Made by a program: the position numbers and the translations under genes
In this document: positions 1-8,500 of the stretch, one piece after another
How the letters are laid out: each line of letters starts with the position of its first letter
Numbering within the stretch: position 1 is the stretch's first letter
Notes under the pieces: generated by a model
What the model saw: the letters and a program-made list of their open reading frames with translations, nothing else
Database searches by the model: none
Told to the model about the DNA's origin: nothing
Source of the DNA: Roseobacter denitrificans OCh 114
Lineage (GTDB): Bacteria > Pseudomonadota > Alphaproteobacteria > Rhodobacterales > Rhodobacteraceae
Reading direction: 5' to 3'
Length of the DNA stretch: 64,000 nucleotides
NCBI RefSeq assembly: GCF_000014045.1
Contig: NC_008209.1
Coordinates: 3,743,001 to 3,807,000, forward strand

Positions 1-557
1 GGGACGTGATCGAGGAAGAAGCGCGCCATCACAAGCAACAGGTGGACCGCTCAAAATGGCGGCTCGTGGGCCTGTGTCATATCGCGGAAACCGCCGAACA
101 GGCGCGCCGCGATGTGGAATACGGGATTGAACACTGGTTCCACTATTTCCAGGAAATCGCCGCCTTCCCGCAGATGTCCATGCCAGGCCAGAACGCCAAG
201 GAGATGATTGATTTCATCAACGACAGCGGCTTTGGCGCAATCGGCACGCCGGAGATGTGCAGGGCGCAGATCGACCGTTTGTGGAAGCAATCCAACGGCG
301 GGTTTGGTGCCTATCTGATGCTGGCGCACAACTGGGCGAACTTTGATGCCACGCGCAGAAGCTATGAGTTGATTGCACGTGAAGTCTTCCCGCACTTCCA
401 GGGCCAGCACCACTCCACGATGAATGCCGCCATGCGGGCCCAAAAGATGCGCCCCGAACTGGCGGCGGTCCATGCCAAGGCCGTGGAAACCGCGCAGGAG
501 ATTTACTCGGCGGAGAAAGACAGCCGCGGCGTAAAAGCAGCCGAACCGGCGGAATAA
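1..557 (+). CDS. LLM-class flavin-dependent monooxygenase, C-terminal part (5' end outside window)
   Basis: The reading frame is open from the left edge, so only the last ~184 residues are seen. A GTG at position 6 is internal, not a convincing start. The visible part resembles the C-terminal half of luciferase-like monooxygenases of the limonene/alkane-monooxygenase type: the segment FGAIGTPEMCRAQID is the usual 'GTPE' turn before the last helices, followed by a charged tail. Such enzymes use FMNH2 and O2 to oxidise small organic compounds in the cytoplasm. The substrate cannot be told. It is convergent with the SDR gene downstream, with a repeat element between them. Family assignment is fairly secure, function is not. 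Confidence 0.75.
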   Translation, partial: DVIEEEARHHKQQVDRSKWRLVGLCHIAETAEQARRDVEYGIEHWFHYFQEIAAFPQMSMPGQNAKEMIDFINDSGFGAIGTPEMCRAQIDRLWKQSNGGFGAYLMLAHNWANFDATRRSYELIAREVFPHFQGQHHSTMNAAMRAQKMRPELAAVHAKAVETAQEIYSAEKDSRGVKAAEPAE

Positions 558-611
558 TCTCCTGGGCTGCCGCACGTCATCCTGCGGCAGCCTGAGGCCC
601 GTCTGGAGCAA

Positions 612-696
612 CTGACGAAATGCCTGAACCACGTAACGCGTTGAAAACCTTGATTTGAGGCAGCGTTACGTGGTCGAGACCTTTCGCATGACGCTT
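612..696. repeat. Intergenic hairpin repeat, copy A
   Basis: First of three related elements in the window. A perfect 11-bp inverted repeat (CCACGTAACGC at 629-639, complement at 663-673) surrounds a 23-nt loop. The outer parts (CTGACGAAAT near 612 and TTTCGCATGACGC near 682-694) continue the hairpin imperfectly. It lies between two convergent genes and runs up to the SDR stop codon. Copies at 29935-30033 and 47738-47835 share the end sequences. Confidence 0.7.
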
Positions 697-1436
697 TAAT
701 AGGTTGCCCGCCCGCCGGACAGATCGAACACACCAGCGGTGGTAAAACTGTTTTCGCGCGACACAAGCCAGGCGATCATCTCGGCGGCCTCAGTCACCTC
801 AAGGAAGCGCGCGCGCGGGATTCTCGACAGCATGTAGTCAATATGCTCTTGGCTCATCTGATCGAAAATACGGGTGCGCGCTGCCGCAGGTGTGACGCAA
901 TTCACCGCGATATCAAGGTCTGCCAGCTCTTTGCCCAGCGATTTGGTGAAACCGATCACACCCGCTTTTGACGCTGAATAGGCGGAGGCATTGGGGTTCC
1001 CCTCCTTGCCTGCGACTGAGGCGATATTGACGATCCGTCCGTATTTCGCATCCCGCATGGAAGGCACAACCGCCTTGTTGACGTGGAACGTACCGAGCAG
1101 GTTGATCGCCACGATCTTGGCGAATTCTTCCACCGGATAGTCCTCGACGGTGGCATTCATTCCCGCAACGCCGGCAGAATTCACCACGACATCAATGCGC
1201 GCCGCAGCAGCCAGCGTTGCATCGCGCGCCGCACAGACACTGTCCCAATCAGAAATATCGACACCAATCGCACTGCTGTCGTCCCCCAGTTCAGCGGCCG
1301 TCTGCTGGGCCAGACCCTCATCCGCATCCCAGATGACAATGCGCGCGCCCTGCCTGCGCAACACTTCACAGACCGCGCGGCCAATCCCCTGCGCACCGCC
1401 GGTGACAACGGCCACCTGTCCTGAAAAATCCATCAT
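696..1436 (-). CDS. SDR family NAD(P)-dependent oxidoreductase
   Basis: A classical short-chain dehydrogenase/reductase of 246 residues. It has the Rossmann motif TGGAQGIG (residues 12-19), the NSAG motif near 86-89, and the catalytic Ser140, Tyr153 and Lys157 (YSASK). An aspartate after beta-2 (IWDAD) points to NAD rather than NADP. The start at 1436 is chosen because it forms an ATGA overlap with the stop of the upstream isomerase; an in-frame ATG at 1448 is possible. It probably oxidises or reduces a hydroxyl/keto group of a sugar or polyol handled by the neighbouring genes (inference). It is cotranscribed with the TIM-barrel isomerase upstream. Confidence 0.9.
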   Translation of the reverse strand: MMDFSGQVAVVTGGAQGIGRAVCEVLRRQGARIVIWDADEGLAQQTAAELGDDSSAIGVDISDWDSVCAARDATLAAAARIDVVVNSAGVAGMNATVEDYPVEEFAKIVAINLLGTFHVNKAVVPSMRDAKYGRIVNIASVAGKEGNPNASAYSASKAGVIGFTKSLGKELADLDIAVNCVTPAAARTRIFDQMSQEHIDYMLSRIPRARFLEVTEAAEMIAWLVSRENSFTTAGVFDLSGGRATY

Positions 1437-2281
1437 GCCGCGTCCCATCCTTCTCTGATACAGCGATAGCCATCGCGATAATATGCCTCGGGGCTTTCCG
1501 CAAAATCACGCCAGACACGCGTTGCCGCCGCAAGTTCGGGCAAGCCGCGTCCAAAGGCTTCGATCGTCAGCCAACGGTCATAGCCCGACGCCTTGATCGC
1601 CGCGAAGGTCTCGGCAAAGGGGATATGCCCGCGCCCCGGCACGCCGCGATCATTCTCGGAAATATGCACATGTACGATATTGTCGGCATTGCGCCTAAAC
1701 GCATCAATCGGGTCACGCTCTTCCAGATTGGCGTGGAAAGTGTCGTACATTGTCTTGATCGCGGGGTGATCCAGCGATGTGGTATAGGCGCACAGATCGT
1801 CCATCGTATTGGCGAAATAGGTTTCAAACCGGTTCACCGCCTCCAATGCGATTGTGACGCCATTGGCGCTGGCATGATCACCTACCTGCCGGTGGACCTC
1901 GCGCGCCCGGTCAAACTCTGCCCCGGTCGGTCCCGCGCCGGTGAAATGCCCCAGCGTCTGGTGCAAAGGCCCCCCGATCGCATCCGCCCCCAGCGCCGCC
2001 GTACAATCGACACACCATTTGAGGTAGTCCACAGCCGCCTTGCGCGCCTCAGCATCGTCGCTGAGCGGGTTCATCTCAAGCGTCGGTACAACCGAAATTC
2101 CGGTGCGCCCCAGGCCCAATTCATCCAGCATCTTGCCGATTTGCGCGTAATCATCAGGCGTTCCGGAAAAGATGGGGATTTCCACCCCGTCATAGCCGGT
2201 TTTCTTGAGATCAGCGAGAAGCGCCTTGTGCTCCTGCCCCACCGAGGTCGTCCACAGCAACATGCAGAATCCAATTTTCAC
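1433..2281 (-). CDS. TIM-barrel sugar epimerase/isomerase (D-tagatose/D-psicose 3-epimerase-like)
   Basis: A 282-residue xylose-isomerase-like TIM barrel. Residues matching the divalent-metal site of ketose 3-epimerases are visible: Glu147 in ALEAVNRFE, Asp180 in YDTFH, His206 in HVHISEN and Glu241 in IEAFGRG. The ENDRGVPGRG loop is also typical of the D-tagatose 3-epimerase group. Such enzymes interconvert ketoses at C3, or isomerise 3-keto sugars, by a cis-enediol mechanism. It is first in a two-gene minus-strand unit with the SDR and divergent from a second TIM-barrel protein at 2442. The exact substrate is unknown. Confidence 0.85.
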   Translation of the reverse strand: MKIGFCMLLWTTSVGQEHKALLADLKKTGYDGVEIPIFSGTPDDYAQIGKMLDELGLGRTGISVVPTLEMNPLSDDAEARKAAVDYLKWCVDCTAALGADAIGGPLHQTLGHFTGAGPTGAEFDRAREVHRQVGDHASANGVTIALEAVNRFETYFANTMDDLCAYTTSLDHPAIKTMYDTFHANLEERDPIDAFRRNADNIVHVHISENDRGVPGRGHIPFAETFAAIKASGYDRWLTIEAFGRGLPELAAATRVWRDFAESPEAYYRDGYRCIREGWDAA

Positions 2282-2441
2282 AACGCGTCTCCCCCCTAAG
2301 GATGCCCAGTCCTGAGGGTTATACTGCGTAAATGAGGAATATCCAAAGCTATTTATGATGAGCGCACGTCAGAAAAATGAATACTTTTGCTCAGAGTTAT
2401 GCCAGCATGACACCCGAACACCAAAAACCGGGGAGGGTATC

Positions 2442-3485
2442 ATGGGAACTCAAACATATCCCAAGCTGCACAATGCGATGTGGCCGGGACTGGTTGGCAA
2501 AGGCGACGAAGAACCGCCGATCAGCCTCGACAGAATGCTGGACTTGACGCAAGCCGCCGAGGTCGATGGGGTGAAATTTGACGGGGTCGACCTGTTTCTT
2601 GCCGATCCGCACACGCCGATTGATGCCGACGAGGATACCATCAAGGCGCTTGCGGATAATGTCGGCGGTCGGGGTCTGAAGATCGGCTCTGCCGTGGCGC
2701 CCGTCTGGCCCCCCGTCGGGGGTGGTTCGGCCATGGATGAGGGCGAAGGCCGTCAGGCGTTTCTGAACGCGGTGCGCCAGTCTTGCCGGATCATGGGGCG
2801 GTTGCGTGACCTTGGCGTGCGCGACAGTGGCGTCATTCGCGTGGATACCGCAACGGATGTGGCAAGCTGGGCAGAGGACCCGGCAGGCAACACGGCGAAA
2901 ATGGCCGAAACGATGCGTCAGGCTTGTGACATTGCCGCCGACCATGGCGAAAAGCTCGCCGCTGAAGGCGAAATCTGCTGGGGTGGCATGCACAGTTGGA
3001 AACACATGCTGGACCTTCTGGAGGCGGTGGATCGCCCCGGGACATTCGGGTTTCAGGCAGACCTTGCCCATACGATGCTCTATGCTCTGGGCTACAATGC
3101 GCCGGAACACCGGCTGCTGCCGGAAGGGTATGATTGGAAAGACCCTGCCGAACTGGACGTGGCGCTGAAAACAATCACGGACGCGCTCAGACCCTGGACG
3201 ATTGATTTTCACGTCGCCCAGAACGACGGCACCGTGCATGGCAGCGGCAGCCACGACAAGACGGGCCGGCACTGTCTGGCAACGGACCCGAATGGCAGGC
3301 TCGATATCGTCAAACACGCAGGGTTCTGGCTGAACAACGCGGATGGAACACCAACCGAGGCGATGCAGCACATCTGCTGGGACGGGTGTATGTTCCCCAA
3401 TGCGGTTCTAGAGGATCAGCAAACGTGGAACGACATTCTGGCCGCCATGATCGCGGTGCGCAACACCCATGGCTGGCAGGCATAA
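2442..3485 (+). CDS. Sugar phosphate isomerase/epimerase-like TIM-barrel protein
   Basis: A 347-residue protein. The start at 2442 is preceded by a good ribosome site (GGGGAGGG at 2431-2438); the in-frame ATGs from 2355 would add a poorly conserved cysteine-rich extension. The sequence has the repeated barrel-strand pattern of the AP-endonuclease-2/xylose isomerase superfamily, for instance [10 protein letters not shown], the metal-site candidate Glu in [10 protein letters not shown], and FGFQADLAH. It is larger than and distinct from the isomerase at 1433. It heads a plus-strand run with a Gfo/Idh dehydrogenase and a CIA30 protein. Isomerase or dehydratase activity on a keto sugar is inferred from family and context only. 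Confidence 0.75.
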   Translation: MGTQTYPKLHNAMWPGLVGKGDEEPPISLDRMLDLTQAAEVDGVKFDGVDLFLADPHTPIDADEDTIKALADNVGGRGLKIGSAVAPVWPPVGGGSAMDEGEGRQAFLNAVRQSCRIMGRLRDLGVRDSGVIRVDTATDVASWAEDPAGNTAKMAETMRQACDIAADHGEKLAAEGEICWGGMHSWKHMLDLLEAVDRPGTFGFQADLAHTMLYALGYNAPEHRLLPEGYDWKDPAELDVALKTITDALRPWTIDFHVAQNDGTVHGSGSHDKTGRHCLATDPNGRLDIVKHAGFWLNNADGTPTEAMQHICWDGCMFPNAVLEDQQTWNDILAAMIAVRNTHGWQA

Positions 3486-3495
3486 GGAGGCAGAA

Positions 3496-4632
3496 ATGAC
3501 AAAACCCAAACTCAGAATTGGCATGGTCGGCTATGGTTTCATGGGGCGCACACATTCCAACGCTTTCCTGACCGCCCCGCGTTTCTTTGATCTGCCCCGT
3601 CAGCCGGAACTCACCGCCATCTGCGCGCGCGACCGTGACCGCGCCGAAGCCTTCGCGCAGAACTGGGGCTACGGCTCTGTTGAGACGGATTGGAAAGACC
3701 TCGTGGCGCGCGATGACATCGACCTGATCGACATCGCGGCACCAAACAACATGCATATGGAGATTGCGATTGCCGCCGCAGAAGCCGGTAAGATGGTGAT
3801 GTGTGAAAAGCCACTGGGCCGGACCGCCGCTGAAAGCCAGAAGATGGTGGATGCGGTCGAAAAGGCAGGTGTTGCCAATATGGTCTGGTACAACTACCGC
3901 CGTATTCCTGCCGTGACCTTGGCCAAGCAGATGATCGACAACGGCGATCTGGGCCGGATTTTCCATTATCGCGCCAAATTCCTGCAGGACTGGACGATTT
4001 CCGAAGACCTGCCGCAGGGGGGAGAAGGGCTCTGGCGGCTCGATAAATCCGTGGCGGGCAGCGGTGTGACTGGCGATCTGCTGGCGCATTGCATTGATAC
4101 GGCAATGTGGCTGAACGGGGGGATCGACAGCGTGACTGCCATGACGGAAACCTTCGTCAAGGAACGCGAACACGCGCTGACGGGCAAGGTCGAACCGGTT
4201 GGCATTGACGATGCCTGCGCCTTCATGGGGCGGTTTGCCAATGGATCGCTGGCGACCTTTGAATCGACCCGCTACGCGCGGGGTCACAAGGCGCTCTATA
4301 CGCTTGAGATCAACGGCGAACATGGCTCGCTGTTCTGGGATCTGCATGATCTGCACCGCCTTGAGTACTTTGACCACCGCGATGACGGCAGGACACGGGG
4401 ATGGCGGTCGGTACATGTGACCGATGGCGATCACCCTTACATGGACAAATGGTGGGTGCCCGGCCTGTCCATCGGCTATGATGAAAGCTTCACGCATCAG
4501 GCGGCGGATTTCATCATGGGTCTTGACGGAATGCCCGCCGCGCCAACCTTTGCCGACGCGCTGAAGACCGACAGGGTCACGGATGCCGTGCTGCGGTCTG
4601 CCGACAGCGGACGGTGGGAAGCGGCAAGCTGA
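3496..4632 (+). CDS. Gfo/Idh/MocA family sugar oxidoreductase
   Basis: A 378-residue protein beginning with the dinucleotide-binding motif GMVGYGFMG (residues ~8-16) and containing the family's CEKPLG motif (Lys is the usual catalytic residue) near residue 101. The conserved C-terminal half includes [14 protein letters not shown], which holds the catalytic Asp/His pair. A strong AAGGAGG at 3484-3490 fixes the start at 3496, directly after the preceding isomerase stop. These enzymes use tightly bound NAD(P) to oxidise sugars or inositols, or to make 3-keto glycosides. With two or three xylose-isomerase-like partners nearby, a keto-sugar route is plausible (inference). Confidence 0.9.
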   Translation: MTKPKLRIGMVGYGFMGRTHSNAFLTAPRFFDLPRQPELTAICARDRDRAEAFAQNWGYGSVETDWKDLVARDDIDLIDIAAPNNMHMEIAIAAAEAGKMVMCEKPLGRTAAESQKMVDAVEKAGVANMVWYNYRRIPAVTLAKQMIDNGDLGRIFHYRAKFLQDWTISEDLPQGGEGLWRLDKSVAGSGVTGDLLAHCIDTAMWLNGGIDSVTAMTETFVKEREHALTGKVEPVGIDDACAFMGRFANGSLATFESTRYARGHKALYTLEINGEHGSLFWDLHDLHRLEYFDHRDDGRTRGWRSVHVTDGDHPYMDKWWVPGLSIGYDESFTHQAADFIMGLDGMPAAPTFADALKTDRVTDAVLRSADSGRWEAAS

Positions 4633-4735
4633 TCCGAGGCCTGAGCCGGCCCGCGCCTTTGAGCCGATCGCGCGGGTCGACCGCGCACATCGGCGCGCTA
4701 TCTTTTTCGAAAGGACGACTTCGAAAGGGGATGAA

Positions 4736-5293
4736 ATGCGCGGAATACGGGGATTGGCATGGGCGGCATTGCTTGCCGTGGGACTAAGCGCGACGGCCGC
4801 CGCAGATGACATGGTTCTCGAAGACTTCGGCGACGGCGCGTCGAAACGCTGGCAGTATGCGGCGGATACGGTGATGGGCGGTGTCTCTGACGGTGGTGCC
4901 GTCGTGGCCATGATCGATGGCCAGCCCGGCATCCGGTTGACCGGCACTGTCAGCACGGTGTTCAACGGTGGCTTTATTCAAGTACGCCGTCTGCTGCGCG
5001 ATGGCCTGCCCGCGGCAACCACCGGGATCGAGATGGATGTGCGCGGAAACGATCAGCGCTACTATTTGTTTATCAGAACGTCCGAGATGAGCAGGCCATG
5101 GTACTATTACGGCGAAAGTTTCGAAGCTTGCACCTCATGGCAAAAGGTGCAGTTGTCGCTGGACAGTTTTGAGCGATCTCACGCACATCTGAGCGAGAGC
5201 ATTGACCCCGAAGAAATCATCAGCATCGCCATTGTCGCCTTTGGCCGCGATCATGAGGCGGATATTTCGGTGCGGCGCATCGCGCTCTTTTGA
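4736..5293 (+). CDS. Exported CIA30-domain protein
   Basis: A 185-residue protein. An N-terminal signal peptide (hydrophobic AWAALLAVGLSAT, cleavage near AAA-DD at residues ~21-23) is followed by a CIA30 (complex I intermediate-associated protein 30) beta-sandwich. Visible family marks are LEDFGDG, the VMGGVSDG motif near residues 45-52, and a C-terminal ISVRRIALF strand. The domain resembles carbohydrate-binding folds. In bacteria its role is not established, so the name should not be read as a respiratory-chain function. The start at 4736 is the one giving the signal peptide. It follows the Gfo/Idh gene by 103 bp and probably belongs to the same transcript. Confidence 0.75.
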   Translation: MRGIRGLAWAALLAVGLSATAAADDMVLEDFGDGASKRWQYAADTVMGGVSDGGAVVAMIDGQPGIRLTGTVSTVFNGGFIQVRRLLRDGLPAATTGIEMDVRGNDQRYYLFIRTSEMSRPWYYYGESFEACTSWQKVQLSLDSFERSHAHLSESIDPEEIISIAIVAFGRDHEADISVRRIALF

Positions 5294-5314
5294 GGCACGC
5301 CTGAGCGTCGATGC

Positions 5315-6259
5315 TCAGGCCGCGCGCCATGCGGCCATCGCGGCCTCGGTCTGCGCGCGATCAATGATCCCGGCGTCAGACCCAAGACCCGATGCGACAA
5401 GTGACGCCGCCGCCGTGCCCAGATGTCCGCACTCAAGAAGCGAGCGATCATCCGCCAGCCCGGCGATGAAGCCCGCCGTATAGGCATCGCCACATCCGGT
5501 CGTGTCGACCACGTCGATATCATAGACCGGAACATGCACACGGTCATTTCCCTGTGCGATCATGGACCCGTCGCCCCCCATGGTCAGCACGCAACACTTG
5601 ACCCCCCGGCTTTGGAAAAAGGCGATGTTATCCTCAACACCGCTGACACCAGAGAGGATTTCCGCCTCCTCGATGGAGGGAATGAAATAGTCGATATGGG
5701 GCAGCAACGGTTCGACAAATTGCCATGTATCAGGCCCGGCACCGACCAGATCCCATGTGGTGACGCAGCCTGCCTCCTGGGCGGCCTGCAGCAAGCGGCG
5801 CGATGGCTCCCCATCCATCCTGGCCAAAAGCCCGGTACCGCCAAGATGCAGAAACCGGCAATTCAACACCTCTGAGAGTTGGTCGGGCGAGACATCAAAA
5901 TGATCGGACGCACCCCGGCAATGCAGGGCCGGGCGTTCGCCGTTGGCGCGCACATTCAAAATCGTGGCGGAGGTTTCAACACCCTCAAGCTGCTGCATCA
6001 GGCGGCAATCAATGCCTGCCCGCGCCATATGGTTCAGTACGAAATCCGCCTTTTCGTCGTCACCGACGGCCCCGACCGCCTGACATTTGAGACCCAGCTT
6101 GGCCAGATCGACCACGGTCCCGCCAGCGGTCCCGGCGACGGTGAGACGTATCTCTTCAATGAATTCGACATTGCCCCCTTCCGGGATGCTTTCGACCGGA
6201 CGCCCGAGAATATCGAGGATATAGAGCCCGACCACAGAGACATCAAACCGGCCGCTCAT
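5315..6259 (-). CDS. PfkB family carbohydrate kinase
   Basis: A 314-residue ribokinase-fold kinase that phosphorylates a sugar or nucleoside with ATP. Residues 252-260 match the second PfkB signature, DTTGCGDAY, where the usual Ala before Gly-Asp is Cys; the catalytic base Asp258 is kept. The N-terminal substrate-binding glycines (AGGTVVDLAKLG near 43-57) are also present. It is the last gene of the long ABC-transporter operon and overlaps the small membrane-protein gene by four bases, so it most likely phosphorylates the imported sugar or a product of it. The substrate is not predictable from motifs. Confidence 0.88.
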   Translation of the reverse strand: MSGRFDVSVVGLYILDILGRPVESIPEGGNVEFIEEIRLTVAGTAGGTVVDLAKLGLKCQAVGAVGDDEKADFVLNHMARAGIDCRLMQQLEGVETSATILNVRANGERPALHCRGASDHFDVSPDQLSEVLNCRFLHLGGTGLLARMDGEPSRRLLQAAQEAGCVTTWDLVGAGPDTWQFVEPLLPHIDYFIPSIEEAEILSGVSGVEDNIAFFQSRGVKCCVLTMGGDGSMIAQGNDRVHVPVYDIDVVDTTGCGDAYTAGFIAGLADDRSLLECGHLGTAAASLVASGLGSDAGIIDRAQTEAAMAAWRAA

Positions 6260-6543
6260 CTCAGCGATCCCAGATATTCAACGTAAAGAAAAGCCGTGCC
6301 GATCCCCAGCGCCGCCGCCACGCCCAGCACGATCAGCACGATTATGAACACATTCAGAAGTTTGCGCGCCGGAACCCCTTCCCGGCAAAATGGCACAAGG
6401 TTGAACACGAGCGCGCCAATCACCACGGTCACGCAGCCGATGGAAAACAGCGTCAGTGAAAACGGTTGAAAGATCGCCAGAATGGACAGAACGCACAAAC
6501 CGATGATGAGACGTTCAGCAAGTTTTGCCTGTGATGCGGTCAT
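6256..6543 (-). CDS. Small membrane protein of sugar ABC operon
   Basis: 95 residues with about three hydrophobic segments (roughly residues 11-30, 31-49 and 60-85), so an integral inner-membrane protein. The start at 6543 makes an ATGA overlap with the stop of the ATPase gene; the open frame extends further upstream but without support. I do not recognise a named domain. Its position between the transporter ATPase and the sugar kinase, with overlaps on both sides, suggests an accessory subunit of the transporter (inference). It does not look like the DUF2160 protein of rhizobial glycerol transporters. Confidence 0.6.
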   Translation of the reverse strand: MTASQAKLAERLIIGLCVLSILAIFQPFSLTLFSIGCVTVVIGALVFNLVPFCREGVPARKLLNVFIIVLIVLGVAAALGIGTAFLYVEYLGSLR

Positions 6544-7634
6544 TTTGTCCTCAATAGTTGTTCGTCTTCGGTGAAGATATGCGTCATTTTGGGCGGGAAC
6601 TTTGTATGCACATGGTCCCCTTCCGCGAGTGGCACGCGCCAATCCGTTACAAGCCGCAGATCATGGTGCCCGTCCTTGAGGTGCACCAGCGTTTCTGCCC
6701 CCATCGGTTCGACCATATCAATCTTTGTCGACAGGCCATCCGCAGAAGGTTCGCGGCTGATCTCAAGGTTGCGGGGGCGGATGCCAAGGGTCACCTTGGC
6801 CCCGCGCGCAAGTTCCTCAACACGGCGATCCACCTCAATGACCATGCTTTGATCACCCTCAACCGCGAATTCCGCAACCCCGTCTCCTTTGAGGTCGGTC
6901 AGCGTCGCTGGCAGCAGGTTCATCTGCGGTGTGCCGATAAACCCGGCCACAAACAGATTGCTGGGCCGCTGGAACACATTGTGCGGCGTGTCCACCTGTT
7001 CGATCCGGCCATCGCGCATCACCGCAATCCGGTCGGCCATGGTCAGCGCTTCGAGCTGGTCATGGGTCACAATGACGGTCGGACGGCTGAGGTCCTGCAA
7101 CACCTCTTTGATCTCGCCGCGCATTTCCTCGCGCAGTTGCACATCGAGCCGGGACAGCGGTTCATCAAACAGGAAACACGTGGGATCACGGATGATGGAA
7201 CGCCCCACCGCGACCCGTTGCTTTTCCCCTTCGGCAAGCTGCCCCGGTCTGCGGCCCAGAATATTGCCCAGTTGCAGGGTATCGGAAATCTTTTGCACGC
7301 GCCTGTCGATTTCGGATTTCGACATCTTTTCCGCATGCAAGGGAAACGCGAGGTTTTCCGCAACGGTCAGGCTGGGATAAAGCGCGTAAAACTGGAACGA
7401 CATCGCGACGTTGCGGTCCCGCGGCGCCAGTTCATTGACCCGTTTGCCCTGCAGGACAACATCGCCTTCGGTCGCGTATTCCAGCCCGGCAATCATCCGC
7501 AGGGTTGTGGTTTTCCCGCAGCCGGATGGGCCAAGCAGGCACAAGACCTCCCCATCGCCCACATCGAAATCAATCGAATCCACCGCCGTCAAAGCACCAA
7601 ACCGTTTGGTGAGACTCTTCAGTTCAATCGTCAT
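6540..7634 (-). CDS. ABC transporter ATP-binding protein (MalK/UgpC type) with degenerate signature motif
   Basis: A 364-residue ATPase of the CUT1 sugar-import class: an N-terminal nucleotide-binding domain and a C-terminal regulatory OB-fold region. Walker A GPSGCGKT (35-42), Q-loop Gln81, Walker B FLFDEP (154-159) and the switch His191 (VTHDQ) are intact. The ABC signature at 133-137 reads LAEGE instead of LSGGQ; I checked this in the nucleotides near 7225-7245. It is translationally coupled to the permease upstream (ATGA-type overlap). Together with the second ATPase at 11016-12098 it probably forms a heterodimer. It powers uptake through the permeases at 7631-9417. Confidence 0.92.
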   Translation of the reverse strand: MTIELKSLTKRFGALTAVDSIDFDVGDGEVLCLLGPSGCGKTTTLRMIAGLEYATEGDVVLQGKRVNELAPRDRNVAMSFQFYALYPSLTVAENLAFPLHAEKMSKSEIDRRVQKISDTLQLGNILGRRPGQLAEGEKQRVAVGRSIIRDPTCFLFDEPLSRLDVQLREEMRGEIKEVLQDLSRPTVIVTHDQLEALTMADRIAVMRDGRIEQVDTPHNVFQRPSNLFVAGFIGTPQMNLLPATLTDLKGDGVAEFAVEGDQSMVIEVDRRVEELARGAKVTLGIRPRNLEISREPSADGLSTKIDMVEPMGAETLVHLKDGHHDLRLVTDWRVPLAEGDHVHTKFPPKMTHIFTEDEQLLRTK

Positions 7635-8500
7635 TTTTTCACCGTTCCAAAAGTCACACCGCGCAAAAGCTGATTTTGAAGCAGGAAAGTGACGAAAAAG
7701 ATGGGCAACAGGAACAAGGTCACAATGGCCGCAAGCAAGCCGTAATCAACGCCGACCTCACCGCCCAGTGTCCGTGCCATTGCGACCGGCACGGTTCGGG
7801 TCTCAACCCCCGTCAACAGCAGCGCAAAGAGGAACTCGTTCCACGTCAGGATCAGGCCAAAGACGAATGTCGCCGCCAGCCCGGCCAGAATTTGCGGGAT
7901 GCAAAAGCGGAAGAAAACCCGGCTTTCGCTCGCACCGTCCATACGGGCGGCATCCTCGATTTCCGGGTTGAGCTCATCAAAGAAGCTTTTCACCAGCCAG
8001 ACCGAGAACGGGATGTTAAAGGCGGTATAAAGCAGGATGATCCCCCAATAGCTGCCCGCAAGACCAGAGAGGCGGAACATCAGGAAGATCGGAATGATGA
8101 CAACGATGGGCGGCATCATCCGTGTCGTCAGGATGATAAACAGATAGGTGTCATTCCCCTTCAGCGGGTAACGGCTGAAGGCATAGGCCGCCAATGTTCC
8201 CACGATCAGCGCAAGACCCACAGAGGTGCCCGCGATAAAGATCGAGTTGAAGAAATAGAGCGCCATGTCAGTGGCCTGACTGGACCCGGTCGTTATCGAC
8301 GAGCGGTAAAACACCGACACGAAGTTATCCAGCGTCGGCGTAAAGAACAGTTTTGGCGGCACGGCCAGCGCATCGGTCCGCGTTTTGAAGGCAGTCAGAA
8401 TGATCCACAGAACGGGGGAGAAATACACCAGCCCGACCAGCGTGGTAATCAGCGTGTATCCCCAGCCCGCCTTGCCGATCTCACGATATCTACGGGCCAT
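7631..8500 (-). CDS. Carbohydrate ABC transporter permease (MalG type)
   Basis: 289 residues with about six transmembrane helices and the cytoplasmic EAA loop near residues 190-210 (EDAARMDGASESRVFFR), which docks on the ATPase. It belongs to the binding-protein-dependent transport inner-membrane family, CUT1 subfamily. It overlaps the ATPase gene by four bases and abuts the partner permease, whose stop shares one base with its start. It forms the membrane channel with the MalF-type subunit. Confidence 0.93.
   Translation of the reverse strand: MARRYREIGKAGWGYTLITTLVGLVYFSPVLWIILTAFKTRTDALAVPPKLFFTPTLDNFVSVFYRSSITTGSSQATDMALYFFNSIFIAGTSVGLALIVGTLAAYAFSRYPLKGNDTYLFIILTTRMMPPIVVIIPIFLMFRLSGLAGSYWGIILLYTAFNIPFSVWLVKSFFDELNPEIEDAARMDGASESRVFFRFCIPQILAGLAATFVFGLILTWNEFLFALLLTGVETRTVPVAMARTLGGEVGVDYGLLAAIVTLFLLPIFFVTFLLQNQLLRGVTFGTVKK

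Noticed and set aside
2355..2441. Earlier start for the isomerase at 2442
   Set aside because: The added residues are cysteine- and charge-rich with no family match, and the strong ribosome site is directly before 2442.
3310..4965. Long minus-strand open frame of 551 codons
   Set aside because: It is antisense to three well-supported plus-strand genes and its translation has no domain pattern; a GC-rich shadow frame.
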